64,000 nt of DNA from the NCBI RefSeq assembly GCF_012034245.1, contig NZ_JAATEO010000022.1, positions 51,808 through 115,807 on the forward strand, written 5' to 3'. This document shows, one piece after another, positions 7,630 through 15,776 of this stretch (position 1 is the first letter of the stretch; the number at the start of each line of letters is the position of its first letter). A program made the position numbers and the translations under genes. The notes under the pieces are model-generated. The model did no database searches and was not told the DNA's origin. It was given only the letters and a program-made list of their open reading frames with translations. Source of the DNA: Micromonospora thermarum. GTDB taxonomy: Bacteria; Actinomycetota; Actinomycetes; Mycobacteriales; Micromonosporaceae.

Positions 7630-8312
7630 GCACGCCTCTGTTGACTCCGGAGCGTCGGGCGGTGCTGTCCCGGCGCAGCCTGTGGTTGGCCTACGCCACC
7701 GCCGGCTACAACCTGATCGAGGGCCTCGTCGCCGTCGCCGCCGGGGCGGCGGCTTCCTCCGCGGCTCTGATCGGCTTCGGCCTGGACTCGTTCGTCGAGG
7801 TGTCCAGCGCGGCCGTACTCATCTGGCAGTTCCGCTCCCGTGTGCCGGAGGACCACGAGCGCCTGGCGCTGCGGCTGATCGGTCTGTCGTTCTTCGCCCT
7901 GGCCGCCTGGGTGACCTTCGACGCCCTCCGCTCGCTCCTCGACGGTGGCGATGCCGACGCCAGCCCTGTCGGCATCGGCCTGGCCGTGGCGTCGCTGATC
8001 GTGATGCCGCTGCTCGTACGGGCCAAGCGGCGCACCGGCCGGGAACTCGGCTCCGCCACCGTCATGGCCGACTCCACACAGACGATGCTGTGCACCTACC
8101 TGTCCGCGGTGCTCCTCGTCGGCCTGGCCCTCAACGCCCTGTGGGGCTGGTCCTGGGCCGATCCGCTGGCCGGGCTCGTCATCGCCGGGGTCGCCGTCAA
8201 GGAAGGCGTGGAAGCCTGGCGGGGCGAACGCTGCGACGACTGCGCACCCCTGCCTGTCTCCGACACCGTCACCGACTGCACGGACCGCTGCTGCGGTGAC
8301 CGGAAGGCGTGA
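7626..8312 (+). CDS. cation efflux (CDF-type) transporter
   Basis: The 228-residue membrane protein has about five to six hydrophobic helices and the CDF signature region GFGLDSFVEVSSA in the second helix, with a second Asp in WADPLAGLVIAG near the fifth. It should export divalent metal ions across the cytoplasmic membrane. The protein is shorter than most CDF members and lacks the usual cytoplasmic C-terminal domain. Instead it ends in a Cys-rich tail (CDDC, CTDRCC) that could bind metal. Translational coupling with the CmtR-like repressor suggests the same metal specificity. The substrate is inferred from the regulator. Confidence 0.82.
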   Translation: MSTPLLTPERRAVLSRRSLWLAYATAGYNLIEGLVAVAAGAAASSAALIGFGLDSFVEVSSAAVLIWQFRSRVPEDHERLALRLIGLSFFALAAWVTFDALRSLLDGGDADASPVGIGLAVASLIVMPLLVRAKRRTGRELGSATVMADSTQTMLCTYLSAVLLVGLALNALWGWSWADPLAGLVIAGVAVKEGVEAWRGERCDDCAPLPVSDTVTDCTDRCCGDRKA

Positions 8313-8316
8313 CGCA

Positions 8317-8559
8317 ATGGCCCTCATGGTCCCCAACGCCGCAGCACTCGCCGCCCTGCTCGTCCTGGTCCTGGCGCTGCAACTGCAGGTTCGAGTGGTC
8401 GAGGAGTCCTATCTGCTCGCCACCCACGGCGACGCGTACCGACGCTATGCCGCCAGAGTCGGCCGCTTCGTCCCCGGCCTCGGACGACGCGCGGACAATC
8501 CCAGCGCGATCAAGAACAGCAGCAGCGACACCGCGAGCAGGGCGACTCCGACCGGATAG
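8317..8559 (+). pseudogene. C-terminal remnant of an isoprenylcysteine carboxyl methyltransferase-like gene
   Basis: Only about 55 residues look like a known family: a hydrophobic helix (AALAALLVLVLALQLQ) followed by VRVVEESYLLATHGDAYRRY and RVGRFVPGLGR. This is the typical end of isoprenylcysteine carboxyl methyltransferase/PEMT-like membrane methyltransferases (normally about 150-220 residues). The N-terminal helices are missing. After GRR (about position 8490) the frame runs antisense into the next gene and loses all similarity. It follows the CDF transporter stop by 4 bp, so a deletion probably removed the front of a former operon gene. A short functional protein cannot be excluded. Confidence 0.55.
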
Positions 8560-8801
8560 GGCACCGAGAAGAGGAACGGCGCCTGCTGGACCAGCAGGCC
8601 TGCGCCGGCCAACGCCTGGCCGATGCCCATGCCGACCGGCTGGGCCTGCTGAGGCGCAGTCAGGCGTGCCATCCGAATCCAGGCTCGGGGAATCCGTCGC
8701 GACACCGCCACACGTATCCCGAGTGCCAGCAGAGCCAGGCCGAGGATCAGGGTCACGAGACGCAAGGCGACCATGACCGGGTCCATTCCGTCGAAGCTCA
8801 T
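8445..8801 (-). CDS. small membrane protein of unknown function
   Basis: 118 residues with three probable membrane helices: VALRLVTLILGLALLALGI, a weaker central one (IGQALAGAGLLV), and VGVALLAVSLLLFLIALGL. It ends in a basic tail. No family is recognised. The ATG at 8801 gives MSFDGMDP. Its 3' part overlaps the antisense end of the methyltransferase remnant, consistent with that remnant being non-functional. It is transcribed away from the structured 8802-8966 interval. Confidence 0.6.
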   Translation of the reverse strand: MSFDGMDPVMVALRLVTLILGLALLALGIRVAVSRRIPRAWIRMARLTAPQQAQPVGMGIGQALAGAGLLVQQAPFLFSVPYPVGVALLAVSLLLFLIALGLSARRPRPGTKRPTLAA

Positions 8802-8874
8802 GTGGCCATCATCAGATGGGCGTCAAGGCCGATCGCAGATTGCGGCCTGATCGCGCGACGCCCGAGGACAAGAT

Positions 8875-8947
8875 CGACTCGGGTTCGGCGGCATCGGGGC
8901 TTCCTCGGCGGCCGGAAGCCGCGATGCCGACGGCATGGAGTGAGTCG
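8875..8947. repeat. nested inverted repeats in intergenic region
   Basis: CGGCATCGGGGCTTCC (8889-8904) faces its complement at 8914-8929 (15 of 16 pairs, 9-nt loop). An outer CGACTC (8875-8880) pairs with GAGTCG (8942-8947). A second inverted repeat, GGGCGTC/GACGCCC, lies just before at about 8818-8863. The whole 8802-8966 interval has no gene. Confidence 0.5.
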
Positions 8948-8966
8948 AGGGAAACGACCGCCTGGG

Positions 8967-10001
8967 TCACTGGTTCCGGCGCTGACCGATCCCGCCCTGG
9001 ATCGCCTCCCACACGCTGCGGCCCACCTGCCGCAGGGTCTCACCGGCCTGCTCGGCCAGCTGAGCGGCGCTCGGCGGCCCCTCGCCCGGCTCCTCCCGCG
9101 GTCCGCCACCCGCTCCCGGCTCCTTCTGCGGCTCCCCGCCCGTCCGCGGCTCCTCGCCCGCGCCACCTCCGGTCGGACCGGTGGGACACCCCTCGCCGGT
9201 CGGTCGGCCCGTACCACCCGGGCGCCCGCCGGCCCGGTCTCGCAGCGTCCGGTCGGCGACGGCCCCGATGGCCCCCGTCAGCTGACCCAGGTCGTCGGTG
9301 GCACCGCCGCCCTCCGGATCCCGTCCGCCGGCAGCACCGCCCGCTGCTGCGCCGCCGGGGCCGCCAGCGGCCCGGCCCACCCCGCCGACAGCCGGGCCGG
9401 TCGCCCCGCCGCCGGTGCGGGTCGCCTCGGTGACGCCCCGAGTGGCTTCGCCGGCGCCGCGGTCGACGTCGCCCGCGGCGCGGACCGTCTCGGCGCGGAC
9501 GCCGGCAAGCTGACGCGCCGTCGCCGAAACCTGGTCACCCTGCTGGATGACCTGCTGCGCGGCGCGGTTCACGTCATCGATCGAGGGGCTGACCGTCCGC
9601 GACAGGACTTCGAGGATCTGCGGGTTGCGGTCGATCGTGGTCAGCGCGCGGTCGAGGATCTCCACCAGCTTCTCCAGGCGTACCTTGAGCAGCGCCTCCG
9701 CCTGCACACCGGTGATGTCCAGCTCGACGTTCTGAAGGTGGACGCGGACCCCGGCGTCGATCTGAAGCAGATTGGCCAGCCGGGCCCGCAGGGAGAGGTC
9801 GGCGTCCAGTCCCTCCACGGCGAGGCGGATCGAGTCGACCGACACCTCCGGCACATCGAGCAGGACGTCCGGCTCGGGGCCCACGTCCCGCCGGGCCGGT
9901 TCCCCACCCGCGGTCCGCCGGGCCGGCTCGGCGCTCACCCGCCACCGGGTCGGTCCGTCGGCCGCCCGGTCCGCCCCCCGTTGCTGGCTCTCGTCACTCA
10001 T
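8967..10001 (-). CDS. conserved-looking Ala/Gly-rich protein, function unknown
   Basis: 344 residues. The folded part is about residues 35-160 and repeatedly predicts alpha-helix (SLRARLANLLQIDAG, AEALLKVRLEKLVEILDRAL, VNRAAQQVIQQGDQ). After that comes a long Gly/Ala/Pro/Thr-rich, probably disordered region (about 185-305), then a final amphipathic helix AAQLAEQAGETLRQVGRSVWEAI. There is no signal peptide. The ATG at 10001 has a GGGGAG site; the open frame upstream lacks coding character. I recognise no family. It is divergent from the SRPBCC gene. Confidence 0.65.
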   Translation of the reverse strand: MSDESQQRGADRAADGPTRWRVSAEPARRTAGGEPARRDVGPEPDVLLDVPEVSVDSIRLAVEGLDADLSLRARLANLLQIDAGVRVHLQNVELDITGVQAEALLKVRLEKLVEILDRALTTIDRNPQILEVLSRTVSPSIDDVNRAAQQVIQQGDQVSATARQLAGVRAETVRAAGDVDRGAGEATRGVTEATRTGGGATGPAVGGVGRAAGGPGGAAAGGAAGGRDPEGGGATDDLGQLTGAIGAVADRTLRDRAGGRPGGTGRPTGEGCPTGPTGGGAGEEPRTGGEPQKEPGAGGGPREEPGEGPPSAAQLAEQAGETLRQVGRSVWEAIQGGIGQRRNQ

Positions 10002-10188
10002 GCTCCCCGCTCCGCTTTCCCGCACCGCTGCCAAGGACGGTCGGGCGCGCTTACCCGTATTCCGTCCGCCCATCCCGACGCCCGCCCGAGATGTGGCTGC
10101 GGACCGGTGCGCGGCATTCCTCGGGTGTCCGGAACCGGGCAGCCCGCGAAGTCGCACACCCGGGCATCAGCCGGTATGGTCCGGGCCT

Positions 10189-10707
10189 ATGGGACAGGAG
10201 ATGTTCGATCCGGCCGACATACGGCAGGACGTCGAACGGTTCTCGCTCCGTAGCTCGCTCCTCGTTCCCGCCCCCAGCGAGCAGGCGTTCGAGTTGTTCA
10301 CCGGCGCGATGACCGACTGGTGGGTGACGGAGTACACGTGGTCGGGGCCGGGTCTCCTCACCGAGCTGGGCATGGAGCCCCGGGCCGGCGGGATGCTCTA
10401 CGAGATCGGCCCGTACGGCTTCCGGAACGACTGGGGCCGCGTGCTGACCTGGGATCCGCCCCGGCGGCTCGTCTTCACCTGGCAGATCGGCGCGGACCGC
10501 GTCCCGGTTCCCGACCCGGCCCAGGCCAGCGAGGTCGAAGCGCTGTTCCAGCCGGACCGGCCCGGGAGCACCCGCGTGGAGCTGGAGCACCGGCACTTCG
10601 ACCGCCACGGGGCGGCGGCGGAGGGCTATCGGAAGGCACTCACCGCCGGCTGGCACGAACTGCTCTCCCGTTACGCGACCGTCGTCGCCAAGCGCGCCAC
10701 CGGCTGA
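10189..10707 (+). CDS. SRPBCC/AHSA1-type domain protein
   Basis: The 172-residue product has the pattern of the START-like SRPBCC superfamily (Activator of Hsp90 homologue 1 type): VPAPSEQAFELFTGAMTDWW at the start, GGMLYEIGPYG and LTWDPPRRLVFTWQIG in the middle strands, and a long C-terminal helix (AAEGYRKALTAGWHELLSRYA). Members bind hydrophobic ligands in a deep cavity; the ligand here is unknown. The start was placed at the ATG at 10189; an alternative ATG is at 10201. It is a single gene in a divergent pair. Confidence 0.8.
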   Translation: MGQEMFDPADIRQDVERFSLRSSLLVPAPSEQAFELFTGAMTDWWVTEYTWSGPGLLTELGMEPRAGGMLYEIGPYGFRNDWGRVLTWDPPRRLVFTWQIGADRVPVPDPAQASEVEALFQPDRPGSTRVELEHRHFDRHGAAAEGYRKALTAGWHELLSRYATVVAKRATG

Positions 10708-10827
10708 GCACCGCGAGCCCGCCGGCCGGCCTGGCCCGCGAGACCCACCGCCGCCTCAGCACCGCGAGACCCCACCGCGGCTGGGCGCGCCGCCACAGCC
10801 CGCCGTACGGCGCCGGCTGCCTACGCC

Positions 10828-11529
10828 TCAGTGGCCGATGCCCGGGCGGGGGCCGGTGGTGACACCGCGACCGCCGAGCTCGGCGCGGTGGCCGGCGGCG
10901 GCACCGGAGCGGAACCCGGTCCCGGCCAGCCGCCGCCGCGGTGCCGTACGAAGCCGCGGGTAGACCTCCGCGAGCCGGCGCTGCACCCGGTCGGAGCGGT
11001 CGGCCAGGACCAGGGCGACGGACGGCCCGCCTGAATCGGTCGCCGCCTCCGCCTCCGCCGTACCCAACCGCTCACCGATCACCTGCGCGAACCCGGCCAG
11101 CCACGAGCGCCGGAACGCGGCGGGGTGCTCGTCCGGCGGGACCGGGGTGCCGGCGAGGCCGTGCGCGGCCTGCACCAGCAGTGAGGTGAAGAGAAGATCG
11201 ACCCGTTCGAGGTCGCTGGCGAAGCCGAAGAGGTGCATGGCGAAGCCGCTGCCCTGTCGACGGCGTACGCAGCGGCAGCGCAGCGGATCGGCGACGGCCG
11301 CGAGCAGGCCCGCCTTGTCCCGGGCGTACGGGGCGACGACCTCGACCACCCGGTCGCCGACCGGGTCGGTGGCCGGGTCACGGGCGGCCAGCAGCGCCCG
11401 GTCGACGCCGTAGCGGGCGATCAACTCGGTCGCCTTGGCCATGAACGCCGCCGACTCGGCGGGCGTGCAGGCCGGGTCCTCCGCCTGGGCCAACAGCTTC
11501 CGGACCTTGCTCAGCATCGCCTCGGACAT
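10828..11529 (-). CDS. DUF2786 domain protein
   Basis: The 233-residue product begins with the hallmark of DUF2786 (LSKVRKLLAQAEDPACTPAESAAFMAKATELIARYGVD). The family is widespread in actinobacteria and phages and has no firm function. Residues 40-170 hold the second conserved part, with the phrase DLLFTSLLVQAAHGLAG and an Arg-rich SWLAGFAQVIGERL helix. The C-terminus (about 190-233) is Gly/Arg-rich and probably disordered. The ATG at 11529 is preferred because DUF2786 starts immediately after it. Confidence 0.82.
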   Translation of the reverse strand: MSEAMLSKVRKLLAQAEDPACTPAESAAFMAKATELIARYGVDRALLAARDPATDPVGDRVVEVVAPYARDKAGLLAAVADPLRCRCVRRRQGSGFAMHLFGFASDLERVDLLFTSLLVQAAHGLAGTPVPPDEHPAAFRRSWLAGFAQVIGERLGTAEAEAATDSGGPSVALVLADRSDRVQRRLAEVYPRLRTAPRRRLAGTGFRSGAAAGHRAELGGRGVTTGPRPGIGH

Positions 11530-11619
11530 GGGCACAGGCCTACCACGCCGGGGGACGGCGATCGGTGTGACATCGGCCCGCGACAGCGCCCAGGACAGAA
11601 AGGTGGGATCACGGCAGCT

Positions 11620-11699
11620 CCGACAACCCGGGTGCCGGCCAGGACGGCGGCACCCGGGTCGGGTGTCGCGCGGCGCCCGCCCCCCGACGGGCGCCGCGC
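11620..11699 (-). terminator. two consecutive hairpins downstream of the 11699-12115 gene
   Basis: Stem 1, GCGCGGCGCCCG/CGGGCGCCGCGC (11668-11679 with 11688-11699), abuts the stop codon. Stem 2, CCCGGGTGCCG/CGGCACCCGGG (11627-11637 with 11648-11658), follows. Both read in the minus direction. Confidence 0.6.
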
Positions 11700-12115
11700 T
11701 ACCCGGCGCGGCTGCGGAGGGTGGCCACCGTCGACCCGGCGAGGGTGAGCAGGCAGTCGGGCAGAAGCCCGTCGGCCGCCGCCGCTCCGAACAGCGCCGC
11801 ACCGGTGTCGGCGTCGGAGTTGGCGTACGCGCTCACGAAGCGCGCCACCCAGCGGGTGTCGTAGCCGGCCTCGTCGATGCCCGGGAAGTCGAGCGCGCAG
11901 GTGCCCGGTCCAGCCGGCTCGCCCACCATCGTCGCGGCGAGACACCACGCGACCCCGTACGCGCCGGCCAGGCCGGACCGGTCGACGACGGCGTCGAAGG
12001 TGCCGCAGACCGCGTCCCCGTCGCCGGCCAGCGCCGAGCGGAGCACCGCCGCGGCGTCGTCCTGCGTCTGCTGTGGTGAATCGGTCACGGAGGGCACGGT
12101 AGGAGGGGCCGTCAA
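11699..12115 (-). CDS. small hypothetical protein
   Basis: 138 residues from a TTG at 12115, or 129 from a GTG at 12088; neither start has a convincing Shine-Dalgarno site. It is mostly helical and acidic, with four Cys (in AVCGTF, AWCLAA, GTCALD, PDCLLT). There is no signal peptide or membrane helix. I do not recognise the family. It is divergent from the lipoprotein gene at 12244. Confidence 0.55.
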   Translation of the reverse strand: MTAPPTVPSVTDSPQQTQDDAAAVLRSALAGDGDAVCGTFDAVVDRSGLAGAYGVAWCLAATMVGEPAGPGTCALDFPGIDEAGYDTRWVARFVSAYANSDADTGAALFGAAAADGLLPDCLLTLAGSTVATLRSRAG

Positions 12116-12243
12116 GCCCCTGGCCGGCCGTCACTCTGCGTGAGCACAGGGGCCTACCTGCGGATTGAGGCACAGCCACGGTCCCGCGCGGAAGCGAGGC
12201 ACGCTAATCTGCCCAGCGGACCTTCGCCGGAGGAAGGACGACC

Positions 12244-13596
12244 ATGCTCATCTCACGCGCCTCGCGGGCAGCCACCCTGGCCGCCTGCGCGACGTTCCTG
12301 CTCGCCACCAGCGCCTGCGGGACCGACAAGCCCGAAGAGGGCAGCACCACCACCCAGGTGCGCCTCTACGGCACCGACGGCAACATGCTCAACTCGTACC
12401 CCGCTGAGCTGAAGGAGCGGGCCGGTCTGGTCGACGGCATGAAGGGCACCACCCCGCTCACGCCGCTACCGGAGGACTTCAAGCGCCGTCTGCTGGCCGT
12501 CAACTCGGGCCTGACGGACTTCCTCTACTCGGCGGAGGCGTACGACGCGGTGCTGATCAGCGCGCTCGCCGCGCAGCTCGCCGGGAGCACCGACCCGGCC
12601 GCCATCGCGAAGCAGATCGTCGGCGTCACCAACGACGGGCAGCGCTGCGAGACGGCCGCCACCTGTCTGGATCTGGCCCGCAAGGGGCGGGACATCGAGT
12701 ACCGCAGCGTCTCGTTGACGCGGGCCGGCTTCACCGACGCCGGTGAGCCGTCCACGGCCAGCTACGCCACGCTGCACTTCGACGGGCAGCAGATCAACGA
12801 CGGCAAGACCGAGTTCGTCGGCGCCGGCATCGAGTCGGCGGCGAGCACCAAGGCTCCGCCGCGGCCGAAGAAGCAGGGCACCGGCGCGGCCGACCGCAAC
12901 GACGGCTCTCCGCTGGTGCTGGGCGGCCTGCTGCCGAAGACCGGTGACCTGGCGATCGCCCACCCGCCGCTGTCGGCCGGAGCCGCGCTCGCCATCAAGG
13001 AGATCAACGCCGCCGGGGGTGTCCTCGGCGACCCGGTCACCTGGATCGACGGCGACGACGGCACCAACCCGGCGGTGGCCAAGGCCACCGTGGCCAGCCA
13101 CGTCGAGGCGGGCGTGCACGTCATCATCGGCGCGGGCGGCTCGGGCATCTCGCGGGAGGTGCTGCCGGACGTGGTCAAGGCGGGGCTGGTCCTGTTCTCC
13201 CCGTCGAACACCGACGCGAGCCTCACCGACCTGGACGACAAGGGTCTCTACTTCCGCACCGCGCCGCCGGACAGCCTGCAGGGCCGGGCGCTCGCCGACG
13301 TGATCATGCGGGACGGCTCGCAGAAGATCGCCATCGTGGCCCGCAAGGACTCCTACGGCGAGGGCCTGCAAAACATCGTGCGGGCCGAACTGGAGAAGGC
13401 CGGCATCGGCGCGGACCGGCTGAAGCTGCTCACGTACGAGCCGCCGGAGGACGCGAAGGCCAAGCCGGTCGACTTCACGTCCGGCGCCCAGGAGATCAAG
13501 TCCTTCGGGGCCGACGCCGTCCTGATCATCGGCTTCGGTGAGTCGGCCGCGGTGATCCGCGCCCTCGCCGACGCCGGGGTGCAGCTGCGGCGCTGA
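12244..13596 (+). CDS. ABC-type branched-chain amino-acid-like substrate-binding lipoprotein
   Basis: The 450-residue product has a lipoprotein signal with lipobox ATSAC (Cys25). Residues 27-215 form an N-terminal region without a clear family. From about residue 220 a periplasmic-binding (LivJ/peripla_BP_6) fold begins: LVLGGLLPKTGDLA, GAALAIKEINAAGGVLG, VIIGAGGSGISREVLP, LVLFSPSNTDASLTD. It should bind an amino acid or small organic ligand at the outer face of the membrane. No permease or ATPase gene lies next to it, so it may serve a distant transporter or act as a sensor. The fold ends early, so the second lobe may be short. Confidence 0.78.
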   Translation: MLISRASRAATLAACATFLLATSACGTDKPEEGSTTTQVRLYGTDGNMLNSYPAELKERAGLVDGMKGTTPLTPLPEDFKRRLLAVNSGLTDFLYSAEAYDAVLISALAAQLAGSTDPAAIAKQIVGVTNDGQRCETAATCLDLARKGRDIEYRSVSLTRAGFTDAGEPSTASYATLHFDGQQINDGKTEFVGAGIESAASTKAPPRPKKQGTGAADRNDGSPLVLGGLLPKTGDLAIAHPPLSAGAALAIKEINAAGGVLGDPVTWIDGDDGTNPAVAKATVASHVEAGVHVIIGAGGSGISREVLPDVVKAGLVLFSPSNTDASLTDLDDKGLYFRTAPPDSLQGRALADVIMRDGSQKIAIVARKDSYGEGLQNIVRAELEKAGIGADRLKLLTYEPPEDAKAKPVDFTSGAQEIKSFGADAVLIIGFGESAAVIRALADAGVQLRR

Positions 13597-13616
13597 GCCA
13601 CCGTCGAACGGACCGC

Positions 13617-13649
13617 AACGGCCGCACCGGATGAACCGGTGCGGCCGTT
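13617..13649. terminator. bidirectional terminator hairpin
   Basis: Perfect 14-bp stem AACGGCCGCACCGG (13617-13630) with its complement at 13636-13649, 5-nt loop. It sits in the 59-bp gap between convergent genes. The A/T ends give short U-tracts in both directions. Confidence 0.85.
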
Positions 13650-13655
13650 TCCGTG

Positions 13656-14399
13656 TCAGCGGTCGCGGCGGCGTTCCAGAAACTCGGTCATCCGCCGGTG
13701 CTTCTCGTCGTCCTCGAAGAGCACCGCCTGGCTGACCAGGTCCAGATGCGGGTGGGCGGCGGCCGGCGCGTCCACGGCCAGCTTGGTGAGCCGCAGCGCC
13801 AGGGCGGAACCCTTCGCCACCTCGTCCAGCAGGCCGTGGGCCGTCGGCAGCAGGTCGGCCGGCTCGGCGACCACCCGGTTGACCAGGCCGATCCGCAGCG
13901 CCTCGTCGGCGTCCACCCGCCGGCCGGTGAAGAGCAGCTCCTTGGCCCGCGCCTCGCCGACCAGCGCCGGCAGGCGGTGGGTCGCACCGGCGCCGGCCAG
14001 GATCCCCAGCCGCACCTCCGGCTGCCCGAAGACCGCACGGGCCGTGCAGACCCGCAGGTCACAGGCGTACGCCAGCTCGGCGCCCCCGCCCAGAGCCGGT
14101 CCGTCGACGGCGGCCACGGTCGGCATGGGCAGCGCCCGGATCCGGGCGAACACGGCGGAGTTGATCGCGGCCAGCGCGTCCAGGCGACCCCGCTCCCGGA
14201 GCTGCCCGATGTCGGCGCCGCCGGCGAAGATGCCCTCGGCACCGCCGGTGAGCAGCAGCAGCCGGGGGCGCGCCTCCAGCTCGGCGCACAGCTCGTGCAG
14301 GCTGCGCACCAGGTCGGCGTCGATGGCGTTGCGCTTCTCCGGGCGGTCCAGCGTGGCGACCACCCGGTCGGCGCGCTCCTCGACGCGCAGCCCGGTCAC
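13656..14399 (-). CDS. enoyl-CoA hydratase/isomerase
   Basis: A 247-residue crotonase-fold protein, predicted to hydrate trans-2-enoyl-CoA. Visible family features are the RPEKRNAID start of the fold, the oxyanion-hole segment GGAEGIFAGGADI, and the active-site stretch VAAVDGPALGGGAELAYACD. The two catalytic Glu positions of classical enoyl-CoA hydratase are not both obvious, so an isomerase or other crotonase activity is possible. The GTG start overlaps the stop of the upstream dehydrogenase by four bases, so the two act as a pair in beta-oxidation of fatty acids or aromatic-acid breakdown. Confidence 0.85.
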   Translation of the reverse strand: MTGLRVEERADRVVATLDRPEKRNAIDADLVRSLHELCAELEARPRLLLLTGGAEGIFAGGADIGQLRERGRLDALAAINSAVFARIRALPMPTVAAVDGPALGGGAELAYACDLRVCTARAVFGQPEVRLGILAGAGATHRLPALVGEARAKELLFTGRRVDADEALRIGLVNRVVAEPADLLPTAHGLLDEVAKGSALALRLTKLAVDAPAAAHPHLDLVSQAVLFEDDEKHRRMTEFLERRRDR

Positions 14400-15253
14400 G
14401 CCTTCACCCCGTTCTCCCAGCGGTAGAAGCCCTGCCCGGACTTCTTGCCCAGCTTCCCGGCGGCGACCATCTCGACCAGCAGCGGCGGCGGCGCGAACCG
14501 GTCACCGTACGCGGCCTGGAGCGTGCGCGCGATGTCGAGCCGGACGTCCAGGCCCACCAGGTCCGTGAGCTCCAGCGGGCCGACCGGGTGCCGGTACCCG
14601 AGCACCATCGCCTTGTCGACGTCGGCCGGGCTCGCGACCCCGTCGGCGACCATCCGGATCGCCTCCAACCCGAGCGTGACCCCGAGCCGGGAGGTGGCGA
14701 AGCCGGGCATGTCGCGTACGACGACGGGGTCCTTGCCCAGCCGGCCGGCGAGCGCGACGGCCGCGTCGGTGGTCTCCGGGGCGGTGGCCGGGCCGACCAC
14801 GACCTCGAGCAGCGCCATCGCCCAGACCGGGTTGAAGAAGTGCAGGCCGAGGAAGCGGTCCGGGCGCGCCAGCCCGTCGGCCAGCTCGGCGATCGAGATG
14901 CTGGAGGTGTTGCTGCCGAGCAGCGCCGGGCGCAGCGCCTCGGCCTCGCGCAGCACGGTCCGCTTGAGGTCGGTCCGCTCCGGTACGGCCTCCACGACGA
15001 CGTCCGGCCCCTCCGCGACCTCGGCCAGCGCGCCGCGCAGGGTCATCCGCGACCGGTTGGTGGCGGCCTGCTCGGCGGTCAGCTTGCCGCGGCCCACCGC
15101 CCGGTCCCACAGCTCGCCCAGGCGCGCCACGGCGGCCTCGCCCCGCGCCCGGTCGACCTCGACCAGTTCCACGGCGTACCCGGCCCCGGCCGCCACGTAC
15201 GCGATCCCGAGCCCCATCGTGCCGGCCCCGACGACGACACAGCGGTCGTTCAT
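14396..15253 (-). CDS. 3-hydroxyacyl-CoA (3-hydroxybutyryl-CoA) dehydrogenase
   Basis: The 285-residue NAD-binding enzyme oxidises 3-hydroxyacyl-CoA to 3-oxoacyl-CoA. Residues 5-30 form the Rossmann motif (VVVGAGTMGLGIAYV). The catalytic region GLHFFNPVWAMALLEVV holds the conserved His and Asn, and DMPGFATSRLG begins the C-terminal domain. The end reads KLGKKSGQGFYRW, typical of the family. The ATG at 15253 follows GGGAGGGG; the longer open frame upstream is Arg/Pro-rich and not homologous. It is first gene of a two-gene operon with the enoyl-CoA hydratase. Confidence 0.9.
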   Translation of the reverse strand: MNDRCVVVGAGTMGLGIAYVAAGAGYAVELVEVDRARGEAAVARLGELWDRAVGRGKLTAEQAATNRSRMTLRGALAEVAEGPDVVVEAVPERTDLKRTVLREAEALRPALLGSNTSSISIAELADGLARPDRFLGLHFFNPVWAMALLEVVVGPATAPETTDAAVALAGRLGKDPVVVRDMPGFATSRLGVTLGLEAIRMVADGVASPADVDKAMVLGYRHPVGPLELTDLVGLDVRLDIARTLQAAYGDRFAPPPLLVEMVAAGKLGKKSGQGFYRWENGVKA

Positions 15254-15469
15254 GACCCCTCCCTGCCTCCGGCGGCGCCACGGGGGTCGCCCGCGCCCCT
15301 CCGCATCTTCGACTCGCTCATGCGGCGACCCTATTAGGGCGTGCTCCGGTCGGGCCGGCCGGCCCGCGCCGGTCCGCGCGCCCGGTCCGGGCGGTCTCCC
15401 CGGGCGGTAGGCGTGGCGTCGGGACGGTCCGGGTACTTGTCCGGCCATCGATCGAGGGAGGACGACGAG

Positions 15470-15766
15470 ATGAGTCAGTCACCGGAGACCACGAACGCCG
15501 TCGACCCGGCGGAGACCGTCGAGACGCGCGGGGACGACCGCGTGGACCTGCTGCGCGCCGACACCAACAACGACGGCCGCACCGACGTGTGGGTGGTGGA
15601 CACCGACGGCGACGGCAGGCCGGACCTGTTCCAGTTCGACACCGACGGGGACGGCACGGTGGACGTGACGATGGTCGACCTGGACGAGGACGGCACCCCG
15701 GACACGGTGGTCGACGGCGACGGCGGCCTGCCCCCGGAGCAGCTCCCCCCGACCGTCCAGGTGTGA
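15470..15766 (+). CDS. small Asp-rich repeat protein, probable Ca2+ binder
   Basis: 98 residues. After a short acidic lead (1-24) it consists of four consecutive 13-residue units of the form D-x-D/N-x-D-G-x-x-D followed by four mostly hydrophobic residues (DTNNDGRTD, DTDGDGRPD, DTDGDGTVD, DLDEDGTPD), ending in DGDGG. This matches calcium-loop consensus seen in EF-hand-like, thrombospondin type-3 and FG-GAP repeats. No signal peptide or membrane segment is visible, so it would be cytoplasmic, which is unusual for such repeats. The ATG is preceded by GGGAGGACG. It is a single gene; no enzymatic function can be assigned. Confidence 0.78.
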   Translation: MSQSPETTNAVDPAETVETRGDDRVDLLRADTNNDGRTDVWVVDTDGDGRPDLFQFDTDGDGTVDVTMVDLDEDGTPDTVVDGDGGLPPEQLPPTVQV

Positions 15767-15776
15767 GCGTGCCGTC

